A stretch of DNA of 64,000 nt from Microglena sp. YARC (Eukaryota > Chlorophyta > Chlorophyceae > Chlamydomonadales > Chlamydomonadaceae). Each line of letters starts with the position of its first letter. Positions within the stretch are counted from its first letter, which is position 1. The notes below the pieces were generated by a model that saw only the letters and a program-made list of their open reading frames with translations, did not search any database and was not told the origin of the DNA. The position numbers were made by a program, and so were the translations under genes. Below are positions 51,720 through 62,869 of the stretch, one piece after another. The stretch lies in assembly GCA_022414725.1 (NCBI GenBank), contig CM039464.1:46653957-46717956 (forward strand), written 5' to 3'.

Positions 51720-52110
51720 ACATGAATATAGACTTGCTTTCTTCAAACGCATTCTTGCGGAGGCTAGCATAGATGGAGACTGGCAACTTACCTGCAACAA
51801 ATATTGGTGGCTGTGGCAGTGGGAAATGGGTTGTTAGGAATAGATGTGTGAGAGTGTGTGTGTGGGGACGTGCGGCTGTCGTGGGTGGCAAGGGTGTTGG
51901 GAGTGGTTTGTAAAGAATGGCGTGCTGTGGGAGTGGTGTGTGGGAATAGGTTGTAGGGAATGGAAGGTCCATGTGGTGGGAGTAGCGGTTGTAAGGGGAA
52001 TAGGCTGTATGGTGAGTGGGTGGCTTGTGTGGGAGTGGAGTGTGTGCGTAGGGCCATAGGCAAGCGTTAAATATTTTCTTATGTGATGGAGACTGCTCTA
52101 CCTGCGACAC
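51720..52110 (-). repeat. decoy copies of the 51588 exon acceptor
   Basis: Near 51790-51715 the minus strand repeats GCAGGTAAGTTGCCAGTCTC and CATCTATGCTAGCCTCCGCA with the same reading frame. Near 52105-52061 it repeats GCAGGTAGAGCAGTCTCCAT. 52110-52500 is GT-rich with a G run at 52195-52215. Confidence 0.75.
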
Positions 52111-52807
52111 ACAAAATGCGATGTGATGTGATGTGTCAGTAACCGTGGGGTCACGATTATGATGGGTGTTGGGGTTGTTGTTGTTGTTGGGGGCGGGGGG
52201 GGGGGGGGGGGGGGGTGGTGTGGTGACGCGTTGTCACAAAGCAATACAGAAATACAATATTATGTGATTTGTGGGTGGTGCGGTGTTGGATGTGATGTGA
52301 TGTGTCGGTGGGGTGTGTGAGAGTTTGGTGGTGTGTGTAATTGTGTGTGTGTGTGGGGGGGGGGCTGGGTGACGTGTCGCCGAACTACGGGCAATTTGGT
52401 ATTAGGCGTTTGAAGAGGGATGGGTGAGTTGAGAGCGGGGGGCTAGCCCGTTTGTTCTTGATGGTGTATTAGTATTATGACTGTTTTAGGTTAGTGTGCA
52501 CAGGTATTGAGTAGTAGACTTTCTCATTGGTGGGTCCTTTTTGGTTCAGTCAGGTAGGATGTGGAGCAGTGGGGTTGTGGGATCGGTTTAGGTTTGTGAG
52601 AGTTATGGGTTTTGTGTTGTGTGGCACTTTGTTTATGGGTGTTAGGTATTGGTTTGTTTCTCGGCCCTGATACATGAAGCAGCTGCAGACAAATAATCTT
52701 AATATATCTCAACATTTACTGTTGCTGTGTTGATCGCTGATGGCCCCGATGTTCGCATGATGCTGACAAGACCGCGTGATGGGTTTTCAAATCTCCAGGG
52801 GGTTGCG

Positions 52808-52944
52808 CTTAGTTTTCCGCGGGGGGTCGCTGTCAACCGCCATGGATAGCTTTTGTCCAGGTGAAGCTAGCAAGCCTGGCCCTTACCGCCTGTAAGACGG
52901 GGCTCCCTAAATACCACGCCCCACCAGGTGTTATCATTACTTTT
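52808..52944 (+). mobile_element. family A SINE, 5'-truncated
   Basis: GTCGCTGTCAACCGCCATGG through CAGGTGTTATCATTAC and a T run match the family A body, with small indels. Confidence 0.6.
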
Positions 52945-53035
52945 TTTTTTGACGACCCGGTGTTTGATGGTGGTGATGATGACGGCAACAGCGTCGATGC
53001 ATGCCTAGTTGTGACTGCGTTGTGATGATAATTAC

Positions 53036-53098
53036 CTTGGTTGCGTTAGATTCCGATGGAAAAGTTCCCACCAGAGCCCTGGCAGGATTGCGCCCGAG
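53036..53098 (-). CDS. possible upstream exon of the minus-strand gene
   Basis: There is a 21-codon open stretch, LGRNPARALVGTFPSESNAT plus K, between TGTCCTAG and a donor AAG|GTAATT at 53035-53031. Phase 0 at its end fits the exon at 51588. It is short and has no recognised homology. Exons further 5' were not found. Confidence 0.3.
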
Positions 53099-53329
53099 CT
53101 AGGACACAGCGCCCCCAAAAAACTCTTCCACCTCAGTTACAAAACTCCTACCAGCGCAGTGGTTGTTTGTGTGCGCTCAGCTGAGCAACCAGTTGCCGCC
53201 AATTTCGCACATGATGTGTGTGCCAGTGCAGCTCCTCCCTTTCAGCACCCAGCTCACAAGCTGCACATGGATGAATGTGCGTGGTGCGTTAGCTCATCAT
53301 GTAGCCAGCGCCATGAGGAATTTGCAAGT

Positions 53330-53830
53330 GGCTGTGGGTCAGGACGGGAGGGGAGGGGATGGGGCGGGGGAGAATGGTGAGAGTGCGGGAGGGGGATGCG
53401 GGGAGGCGGCGAGGGAAAAGGTTGCCAGAGAGGCAGTGGGGAAGGAGAGGTGAGGAGGAGGGAGGAGAAGGCGAATGGGGGAGCCGGGATGAGGGGGGAG
53501 ATAATGGCTTGAGAGCGGGTGAGAGAGGGTGGAGGGGAAGCCGTGAGAGCGGTGGGAGAAGAGCGTATGAGAGAGTGAAGGAGAGGGTGGAGAGAGGCGG
53601 AAAGGGGGGGGGGGTTGATGCGGGAGAAGAAGAGCGTTGAGAGAGCGATGGGAGGCATGGGTGTGAGAGATGGGAGTAAGCGGGAGGAAAGAGAGGGGGG
53701 AGGGGGGGGTCGGGTATGGGAAGAGGGAGGGAGGCAGAGGTCGGCTCGAGGCTGGGAAGGCGCAGGAGGGTAGGGAGGGGCAGGCGGGAGGGAAGAGGTG
53801 AGAGAGGAGGGGTTTTAAGTGGAGTTAGTT
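53330..53830. repeat. GGGAGAGGGTGG purine-rich tract
   Basis: Strongly strand-asymmetric G/A-rich DNA. The long serine/proline frames on the minus strand reflect the composition. Confidence 0.8.
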
Positions 53831-53879
53831 CCATCATAATAATATCATATGCAGGATCGGCGTTTTCTCGAAGTTGGTT

Positions 53880-54948
53880 TGGGGTGGTATGCACCTTCCT
53901 TTCTTTTAGGGACGAAATCTATGCCTACGCAATCTTAGCTGCTTCTAGGTCAGCTCTTCTTTCCCCTGTTTTCTTTGGCCAAGCCCTGAAACCTAAGTAG
54001 TGTGCCTGAAAGCCGACATTTACAAGGCCTTTCGCAATGCAGCTAAAAGCTTCTTGGGATGCGCCCAGTGGCTGTCCGCTGATGGCAGCTGAGGGTAGTA
54101 AGCTGCCATGCGAAGACCAAAAAAAGGATTCCACATATGCGCGTGCGATTGACAGGCAGGTGGTGCATGTACATCCACACTGTTTTTTTTTATTGACGCC
54201 CTCGCCGTTTCTGGTCACTACCATGGTCCGCATGCGGTCCCTGGCTAAACTAGTAGAAATGACCCAAGAACACCTGCGCTCTGCCGGAGGGTTTGGGGGC
54301 AGCTCTGCCAGCGCACCGTGTCACTCCGGAGTCGCCTCTCATGTTTGCACGCGTCACACGGAAAAAGTGGCAGGATAGGGCAGGTGGTGCATTTGCCGAT
54401 CCACTCAGCCATATTGCCCGGCCACCACTGGTTTTTGTTAGCCTAACCGCATCGCAAATTGAGCGAACTCGTGCTACCCCCAGTGCGTCCTACTCCCCCA
54501 AAAAAACCGCAGAGCACTGAGAGCCCTTGGGAAAAAGTCGGTTAGAGCGGCCATTCTCTGACTATATTAGCAGGACCCCGTGCGTCGCCATTGCAGCGGA
54601 CGTAAATGGGGAAGGGGGGGGGGGGGGGGGGGGGCGTGGGGGGGGCTTTTTGGCTGTGTGTATGTGTGTGTGGAGCCTCGTCAGAAAAACAAAATACGTG
54701 TACGCACCTTCTTCTTCCCAGTAGAAGCTTTTAGAGGAGTTTGGTATCAACATGGCTGCCAGACCAGCAGTGCTTGTCATGAATGGTGTCAATTATCTGT
54801 GATGAAAAGATGGAGGGCGTAGGAGGCCGAATGGAGGTGGCGGAGGAGGAGGGATGGAGGGTGGAGAGGGCGTGGGAGGGTGGAGGATGGAAGTGTGCTA
54901 GGTGGAGGATGGAGGTAGGGTGAGGTGGAGAATGATACCACTTTATGG

Positions 54949-54950
<2 letters not shown>
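53880..54950. other. no gene recognised
   Basis: Short frames only. There is a G run at 54612-54650. CTGGCTAAACTAGTAGAAATG near 54240 resembles sequence near 24140 and 13895 (CTAACTAGTTTAGCC in reverse), another dispersed repeat. Confidence 0.45.
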
Positions 54951-54989
<39 letters not shown>

Positions 54990-54995
<6 letters not shown>

Positions 54996-55760
54996 CAAAA
55001 AACCCCTTTAATACCAGTGAGGACCTACCTGAGGAAGAAACATTGGCTAAAACCCTAATACCAGTGAGGACCTACCTGGGGGAAAACATGGCTAAACACC
55101 TAATAACCCCATGTGGACCTACCTGAGAGGGAAACATTGGGCTAAACCCATAATACCCAGTTAGAGGACCTACCTGAGGAGAAACATGGCTAAACCCTAA
55201 TACAGTGAGGACCTACCTGAGGAGAAACATGGCTAAACCCTAATACAGTGAGCGATCCCTACCTGAGTGAGAAAACCATGGACTAAACCCTAATTACAAT
55301 GTGAGACCTACCTTGAGTGGAAACATAGCTAAAACCCCCTAGTACAGTGAGGACCTACCCTGGAGAAAACATTGGCTAAAACCTAATACAGTGAGCGACC
55401 TACCTCGAGGGGGAAAACATGCGCTAAACCCTAATTTACAGTTGAGGACCTACCTGAGGAGAAACATGGCATAAACCCTCAATACAGTTGAGGACCTACC
55501 TGAGGGGAAACATGGCTTAAACCCTAATACACGTGAGGACCTACCTGGGAAAAGATAGACTAAACTAAACCCTAATTACCCAGTGCACGACCTTTACCAT
55601 GAGGGAAACATGCTAAACCCCTATACCAGTGAGGAACCTACCTGAGAAAAAAAGATTGACTTAAAACCCTAATTACAGTTGAATACCTACCTGAGGGAGA
55701 AGATGGCTAAAACCCTAATACAGTGCAGGGACCTACCTGAGGAGGAAAGGTAGCCTTAGT
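54990..55760. repeat. degraded array of the intron 8-type 42-bp repeat
   Basis: About 18 units of CAGTGAGGACCTACCTGAGG plus AGAAACATGGCTAAACCCTAA, each with scattered one-base gains and losses, many in homopolymers. Confidence 0.85.
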
Positions 55761-56746
55761 AGCCCGTGGCGACACTTTAGCTCCTTAGGCCAAGGCAGGC
55801 CTTCACATCAGTTTGCGCGAGCAGCATGTGCATCCCCTCTAGCCCACTTCCTCTCATCAGCTGAACTTACCTGCCTGCATCGGGTTTTTTTCGCGAGCAG
55901 GCATATTGCGTGGGCAGGGTGGCAGTGTGAGGGTGCCGGTCGATTTTTCTGATAGCAGCATGATCCTCTAGGCCCCCACTCCTCTCACCAAAGCTTGAAC
56001 TACCAACTGCACATCGGAATTATTCGTGCGAGCAGCATATGGTGCTGTGTGCTTGTGGGTGGTGGGCATTTAAACCAATATTCGAGATGGTGTTGGTGGG
56101 TGGAGCGGCGTGTGATTTTTCTAGGTAGCAGCATGATCCCTCTAGCCCACTTCCTCTCATCAAGCTGGAAACTTTACCCTGCCACGTTGGCGAGTTTTTT
56201 CTCGCGATGCAGGCATGATTTTTTTTTTTTGCGAAGCCAGCATGACCCCATCTAGCCCATCCTCCATCAGAAAATGCCTGTGCCATTCAGTTTAATTCAG
56301 TCACAGGATACTTAGGCGTGTATGGGCGTGCGGCTCTCGATGATACGGCGTTGATGGGGGCATGTGGATCTAGTGGGGTGCAGGGTGTAGCTTGTGGGGT
56401 ATAGGGTCTCGCGGCTATATGGGTCTGGGGTGTGGGAAAATTTTAACGGGCTGCATAATCACCTGAGTGTATTCAGTCAGTCAAATATATGACATATGCA
56501 GACATGGCATGTTTATATCCCACATATGTACGATAGAACATGCATGTTGTGCGGGGTACATCACTTTTATTGTATGTTTATGTTCATACAAGTTTATTTT
56601 GCACTGGTGCAGTCATGCTCAGTGTTTTTTGTTTTCAAGCGGATTTAATGTGGACCAGGTCTTGAGTTAGGCTACTTGGTCTACTCCAATACTGATTTCA
56701 GGATTATTTCCGAAAGCCAATCGCATGGCCGAAGTTCAGGATTGTT

Positions 56747-57238
56747 TTGCGCCAGCCCAATCGCCAATGGCGCGAAGTCCAGAATTGTTGCGACAGCCAT
56801 CCACTGGCGAAGCGCATGTTTCGCGGAGCGCAGATCCTGGAGGGCAGCACCAAAAACCATGCGTTGACGTGTTTAAACAACGGCAATGCGGAGACGCTAG
56901 TGACGACGGGTCGTCAGGAGAAAAACAAATTGCAGATCATCCTCACCTTGGTCGATCACATCCCTTCATTTCTTCAGAACTTACCCACTGGCTCCTTTGA
57001 GAAAATAGCATCCCCAGTGGTCTCTGAAAGCCTGGGCACGCGCCAGCGCGCCATTGTTTCGCAACCACAGCAATTCACCTACAAGCGTGTGCCAGTACAA
57101 CTCAGGCATAGTCTGCACCCACAAACATTCACCTACAAGGGTTTGCAGCTACAAAACTCAGCATGCGTACCAAATATATTTCAAGTGCGGGAGAACGTAG
57201 CTAAAATTTACGGTACCAAATCAAAAAGTACAGCTTAG
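56747..57238 (+). CDS. unrecognised open frame
   Basis: A 163-codon frame (start codon uncertain) includes REVQNCCDSHPLAKRMFRG, LQIILTLVDHIPSFLQNLP and SFEKIASPVVSESLG, and stops at 57238. Its residue mix looks protein-like, but no family is recognised. A second frame is also open for 91 codons at 56725-57000, which weakens the case. It could be an exon or chance. Confidence 0.25.
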   Translation: MRQPNRQWREVQNCCDSHPLAKRMFRGAQILEGSTKNHALTCLNNGNAETLVTTGRQEKNKLQIILTLVDHIPSFLQNLPTGSFEKIASPVVSESLGTRQRAIVSQPQQFTYKRVPVQLRHSLHPQTFTYKGLQLQNSACVPNIFQVRENVAKIYGTKSKSTA

Positions 57239-57329
57239 TCAGCACAACATAAAACTAGCCTTCAGGATCTGTTCTTCCATTCCTAACTGATTAAAGTGTT
57301 GTATAACATATCACTTCATTAATATTAAC

Positions 57330-58860
57330 CCTGAAACCCTTGCAACAAAATTTCCCCAACACTGGATTTCAAGTGCCAGCATAGAAAACATGAAGTTAAA
57401 ACCTAATTCAACTCAAATTCCTGCGATTATTCCTAATTCCCATTTCCAATATAAACCCCAATTCTGATCATCACAATTTCCAAATAATTGCCAGTTCAAA
57501 TCATAATTCAAACAGCTACCAGTGGTACCCTTAAGTGGCATACATCCACAGACAGGCGGACTGCTGCGCCACGAGGGCCTTCACTTCTTGGCTTACGTAA
57601 AGGTTGTAGTTCCAGTTAGTTTCTTTGACATCGTTGTCGGGTGCGGCCCTTGGGAAGTGGGAGCACATGGCTGCCCCCCAACGCGTTCCCAACACATCGA
57701 TGTAACGATTGGCAAGGGATATCATCTTCCTCTTCTAGCAGACCATTTGCCCTGTCGAAGATCGCAATTGGATTGCGGTTGCCGTTGGGTTGGTTGAACA
57801 ATTGTGCGCTTGGATGGATTTGGTTGGATCGCGATTGGATTGATTTTGAATTGGGTGAATTGAATTGCGCGTTGAATTGAATTGGCGTTTGAATTGGATT
57901 GAATTGGAATTTGGATTGCCTTCATTAATGTCCAGGTAGCCACTTTTGGCTTGATATTGGACATGCCCAAACCTTCAGATAATTAGAAGCTCAAATCTGC
58001 CCTATGATTAAATACCTGAGGTAGGCATTAACTTGGCGGGCCGAGTTGAATTCTGAAAAAGGTTTATATACTCACCCCTGCGGATCCACAAATTTTCCAT
58101 CCTTCACCACTGCCTGTATCCCCCACCAATCTACTACCCACATCCCCTAAAATCTACCCATTCCCCAGAACCACATGACTGTGTCCCTATTCCAACCTCC
58201 CCACAGTGCTGCCCACATGGGGAACCCCACCAGGTCTGGCAAGATGCCCCGCCCGACGGTTGGAAGGGAACTAGGGCGTCGGCCCCCGGACCGCGTGCCA
58301 GGTCACTGGGGCGTCACCGGGCGCACATTCTAGAATCTGTTGAAGGCTTCTGCAATAATTGAACGCATTGCATCTTCAGGGCGAGAAAATAAACAGCCCC
58401 ATAAGGTTGCAGCTTATTGTAGATAGAAACCCGTACCTATCTTGTTGTGCCGGTAAACTGGGACTGTCGAGCTCACCACCATCGCCCTTGTCGCGTAGAC
58501 TGCACCATTGAAAAGCTGGGTCGTTCGATTCCCTTCGTTGCTTGTCTGTCCGCGTGGGGCATAGCGATCTACAGACAAAATCAGGTGTCGGCAAATTGTT
58601 TAGGATAGGGTATTGCCAAGCTTCATTCTTTCTTCGGTTTCGTTCTCCCGCAAAGCTTTTCTGGACCAAACACTTAGGACTACAGCAAAATCAGCGGCAT
58701 TAACTCAAATGGCTACTTCCTGGGAGACGCTTCAAGAAATGAATTTGAAATCCAAGTAATCACCACGCCCTCCACTGAAGGGGGGGCAACGCCGTTTTTT
58801 ATAGTACAGGCAACGATATGATCTAGATGTTGTTCGCCTCGCGTGCTCACTCGCCACTTC
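57330..58860. other. no gene recognised
   Basis: There are GAATTGAATTGG repeats at 57820-57915. A minus-strand frame at 58376-58669 (97 codons) shows no known motif. Confidence 0.45.
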
Positions 58861-58862
58861 GG

Positions 58863-59862
58863 NNNNNNNNNNNNNNNNNNNNNNNNNNNNNNNNNNNNNN
58901 NNNNNNNNNNNNNNNNNNNNNNNNNNNNNNNNNNNNNNNNNNNNNNNNNNNNNNNNNNNNNNNNNNNNNNNNNNNNNNNNNNNNNNNNNNNNNNNNNNNN
59001 NNNNNNNNNNNNNNNNNNNNNNNNNNNNNNNNNNNNNNNNNNNNNNNNNNNNNNNNNNNNNNNNNNNNNNNNNNNNNNNNNNNNNNNNNNNNNNNNNNNN
59101 NNNNNNNNNNNNNNNNNNNNNNNNNNNNNNNNNNNNNNNNNNNNNNNNNNNNNNNNNNNNNNNNNNNNNNNNNNNNNNNNNNNNNNNNNNNNNNNNNNNN
59201 NNNNNNNNNNNNNNNNNNNNNNNNNNNNNNNNNNNNNNNNNNNNNNNNNNNNNNNNNNNNNNNNNNNNNNNNNNNNNNNNNNNNNNNNNNNNNNNNNNNN
59301 NNNNNNNNNNNNNNNNNNNNNNNNNNNNNNNNNNNNNNNNNNNNNNNNNNNNNNNNNNNNNNNNNNNNNNNNNNNNNNNNNNNNNNNNNNNNNNNNNNNN
59401 NNNNNNNNNNNNNNNNNNNNNNNNNNNNNNNNNNNNNNNNNNNNNNNNNNNNNNNNNNNNNNNNNNNNNNNNNNNNNNNNNNNNNNNNNNNNNNNNNNNN
59501 NNNNNNNNNNNNNNNNNNNNNNNNNNNNNNNNNNNNNNNNNNNNNNNNNNNNNNNNNNNNNNNNNNNNNNNNNNNNNNNNNNNNNNNNNNNNNNNNNNNN
59601 NNNNNNNNNNNNNNNNNNNNNNNNNNNNNNNNNNNNNNNNNNNNNNNNNNNNNNNNNNNNNNNNNNNNNNNNNNNNNNNNNNNNNNNNNNNNNNNNNNNN
59701 NNNNNNNNNNNNNNNNNNNNNNNNNNNNNNNNNNNNNNNNNNNNNNNNNNNNNNNNNNNNNNNNNNNNNNNNNNNNNNNNNNNNNNNNNNNNNNNNNNNN
59801 NNNNNNNNNNNNNNNNNNNNNNNNNNNNNNNNNNNNNNNNNNNNNNNNNNNNNNNNNNNNNN
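58863..59862. other. assembly gap, 1000 N
   Basis: A run of exactly 1000 N, a conventional placeholder, so the true distance is unknown. Frames spanning it are meaningless. Confidence 1.
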
Positions 59863-60489
59863 GAGAAGAGATCGGACCTCGGTACGAAACTTGCGTCCCT
59901 TCAGAAAAATCTGTCCCGGCGTCTGCGAAGACGGTGGTCATGGGTGGAGGATTGCGGGTTGGAAGGGTGTCGACAGAGTATGTCTAAAACCTCCGCACTC
60001 TCCGCCAGTCCCGAGTTGGATTATTTTTTTCAGGAATGACCCATTAGTCAAGTAGCCTTAGGGTGCCTACTAATAGCTTCTTAGGTCCCACAAAGCACCC
60101 CCAAGATACATAGGTGCATCATTTAGCACTTGTGCAACGAGACAACAATTTAGCACTTATGCTACAAGTTAACAAGTAGCACCTTCGATAAAACCCTGGC
60201 CCAAGTCCCCAACTCCCAAAGACCCCCCTGCTCCTCTATGGATTCTAATTCTTGAGTGCCCCAAGTCATTATTGTTTGCACCCCCCCCCATGGCCCCATA
60301 TCCCCCTCGTAAGTCTTCACACTTGTTTTAATTTAATGTGATTTCTTTATGTGCGGTACTTAGGACTGTCTGGCATGTGAATAAGTCGCGTTCAGTTGTA
60401 AACTTCTATGCCAGTCCGCCCGTACACGGTGAGTAGCCTGAAGGCTGATAGAATATGTCAGTAAGCCCCCATGATAGATGTGAACAAAT

Positions 60490-60725
60490 CCAGGGCTTAA
60501 CCAAATGAAAATTGGGTATTTTTCTAGCTTTATGGTTGTAGGCTTCCTCCAGGGACAGCGTTGTAGTGCTATTATAGCTTCTCCAGCCCATTACAGGTTT
60601 TTAGGGCCATTTAGGGCAAACAAAAATCCTGTTTACGTTGTACTGTACATTTTACAGCGATAATTTCGCCAAGGCGGGGTCAAAAACTAGCGATCGCTTA
60701 TATATAGCGAAATAAAAAGCCCTCA
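60490..60725 (+). repeat. family I dispersed repeat
   Basis: The second copy of the 4040-4275 element, with AGGGCTT near the left end and AAGCCCT at the right as a short inverted repeat. Confidence 0.55.
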
Positions 60726-60767
60726 ACAGTTCAGTCATGTGGAAGCGGATACACACACAAGTTTATG

Positions 60768-60850
60768 TATTGTATGTATGTTTAACAGTCCAGGAGTAGG
60801 CATAAAAAGCTTAAGGGACTTGCCAACCGTGAAAGGTAGGGCTTAAAACA
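60768..60850 (-). mobile_element. family B fragment
   Basis: TGTATGTTTAACAGTCCAGG through AGGTAGGGCTTAAAA, the 3' half of the family in reverse. Confidence 0.55.
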
Positions 60851-61956
60851 CGCACAAGGTAGGTAGGAGAGTTGGGGAGGTCAGGAGGACGCACAGAAGA
60901 GAAAGGGTTAGGAATCCTCAAGGGCTATTGTGCGCGTTTCGGTTCTTAGCTATGATCTACCATGTGTAAATCTATGTAGATCTTCAGATGCCAGAGTTCT
61001 GTTAGAGGATAGCCGCTCCTGAGTATGGTGGCTATCCCTAGCAGCAACGACTGTACTTTTTAGTTATCTGCGCAGTACCGTTGACTCGTTGTACCGCACT
61101 GTTAGACGAATTCAGGCAGTCAGCTTGTGATAAAGTTGAAGTACCGTATCTTGAGCATCTCGTGATAGCTTTCCCCCCCAGTTTCCAAAGTCATGTGCTT
61201 TGAGGAGTTAGACCTATTCGTATCCTTCTTGATATGACCTGGACAAATCTTTTAGACTGGTCTGCCGATAATGTGCTCAGTATGCTTTCTGTGTTTAACT
61301 GGTCTGTGCATCCCGCAAGGGATTCGACAGGCAGTTGTGGGCACAGTGACGGTGTGATGTTGGGTCGTCGGTTTCTTGTCCTGAAAAAGTTTAAATATGG
61401 CAGAACCGCCCGGCCTGCTTATATGCCCATATGTTTCTTTTGTTGCGACTTTTTGTATGTTCGCATGGATTTATGATAACGATTCTTCAGCGATAACTGA
61501 AAAATTTGCGCCTACGGCCTCAGAAGTTTGATCGCCCTGGAAAAATCAGGGTCCAAAATCGGGGTTTGGCTGCAAACTGTGCCCTCACGTCCCATTAGAC
61601 ACTTGAGTGGGGACAGTGGACAGCCAGCTCAGATCCTTCGCGGTGCCTGTCGTTTTGCCGACGCCATTTTTTCGCTACGACATTTCTCGCGATTAGCTCA
61701 GGACTTGTTTTCTATTCGCCCTATACGGCGCCCTGTGTACGCGTAGCGTAGCCCCTTTCCCGTCACCAAGAGCAGGGGCTGTGCATAACGATTTGATTGT
61801 TACAAGGATTTTCAGCCAACACTGGGCTGCTCTTCCGTCCTCCAATTTCAAGTCCTCCCGTGCGATAAACACGGAGACCAGGAAGCATAACAAGCGGATT
61901 AGAATTATAAAAGTTCAAAGACTTGTCCAGGTTACCAGTAGGAGGAGCTCAGCATA

Positions 61957-62135
61957 CATTGGGGGATGCTCAAGAGGTCGACCGCGGATTTCAGGCTGGG
62001 ACTCAGCCACCACTGCCTGCCAGCGCCAACAAGGCCTTGCTCGAAGCGTTTGAACGCTACTCAACGGAGGGCACGCTAGATCGACACGGTTTGAAATGCG
62101 CTTACACAGCTGTCGTTGGTGCCAAGCCCAGCCAG
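61957..62135 (+). CDS. possible EF-hand-like exon (partial gene)
   Basis: The open frame contains ALLEAFERYSTEGTLDRHG then LKCAYTAVVGAKPSQ, followed by a donor CAG|GTAGGG at 62136. The pattern FxxxDxxxxGxLxxxxLKxAxxxxxGxKPS is what I recall for EFCAB11-like EF-hand proteins, here with a degenerate first loop. The 5' limit is uncertain: a dispersed repeat runs up to about 61935. No downstream exon was found before the window ends. Confidence 0.35.
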
Positions 62136-62524
62136 GTAGGGCGTCCTTCGGATTTGAAATACCATAGGGTTAGGTTTCAACCTGCCATGTTTCAAAACAT
62201 CGTTTCCCATCCCATGGACGAAATCCTCTAATCAGATAGAGTCAAAATGCACAAAGTTACTTCTAGGGTGGTTCAACCCCCTTGGAGCATATGCAGGACA
62301 TTACTGTTTCCCTTGCTTGCAGCTTTCAGCCAACTTCATTAGCCAGCCACATGCTCGAGCCCAAAGATTTCACCTGCATTGGATTGGCTGTCACGCCAGA
62401 TTTCAGACACACTACCTTGCTGAAAGCTTGGATCGACGACGCGGAAAGGCAGCTGCCCAGAAGCTGCTACACGCAGCCCAAAAAAGAAACAATTTATGTC
62501 CAGGCTGCCAGGACTAGGTTTATT

Positions 62525-62690
62525 TTTCAGTTGCGACTGGTTGTGAAAGGTATTTCACCCCAGGAGGTGGGTCTCCCGACACAGACCAGCGACATCGAGG
62601 ATTCAGTTCGAATGGCGATGCTACTCCTACAAAAGAGAAGGCGCACTTAGGGTGGGAGATACCGACCCTCGACCAAACGAACATTCACCA
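62525..62690 (+). mobile_element. family K dispersed repeat
   Basis: GTTGTGAAAGGTATTTCACC through GAGATACCGACCCTCGACC, parallel to 39080-39275. A reverse fragment lies at 62790-62850. Confidence 0.6.
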
Positions 62691-62869
62691 CTACGCCTAG
62701 TAGTTAAAGTCACGATTGGCAGTGGTCTGGCATGCCCCGCATTTCCAACATGAAATTCCTGCTTACATATGCAGGAATGTCTCTGCCTCTCTTTCTAGAT
62801 CCTCCGTGTTGCTGGTTTGTGTACGGGGTCCCACTTCCTGAGGTGAAAATTCTTTCAATACAAAACATA

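Larger units (their letters stand above)
59863..61780. other. no gene recognised, repeats I and B inside
   Basis: Contains family I and a family B fragment. 61500-61740 is GC-richer and could be a promoter or 5' exon for the EF-hand-like exon, but nothing specific is seen. Confidence 0.4.

Noticed and set aside
53254..53894. Proline/serine-rich minus frames of 134-201 codons
   Set aside because: They follow a purine-rich tract and show no conserved features.
58827..60039. Long frames across 58863-59862
   Set aside because: They cross 1000 N of unknown sequence.
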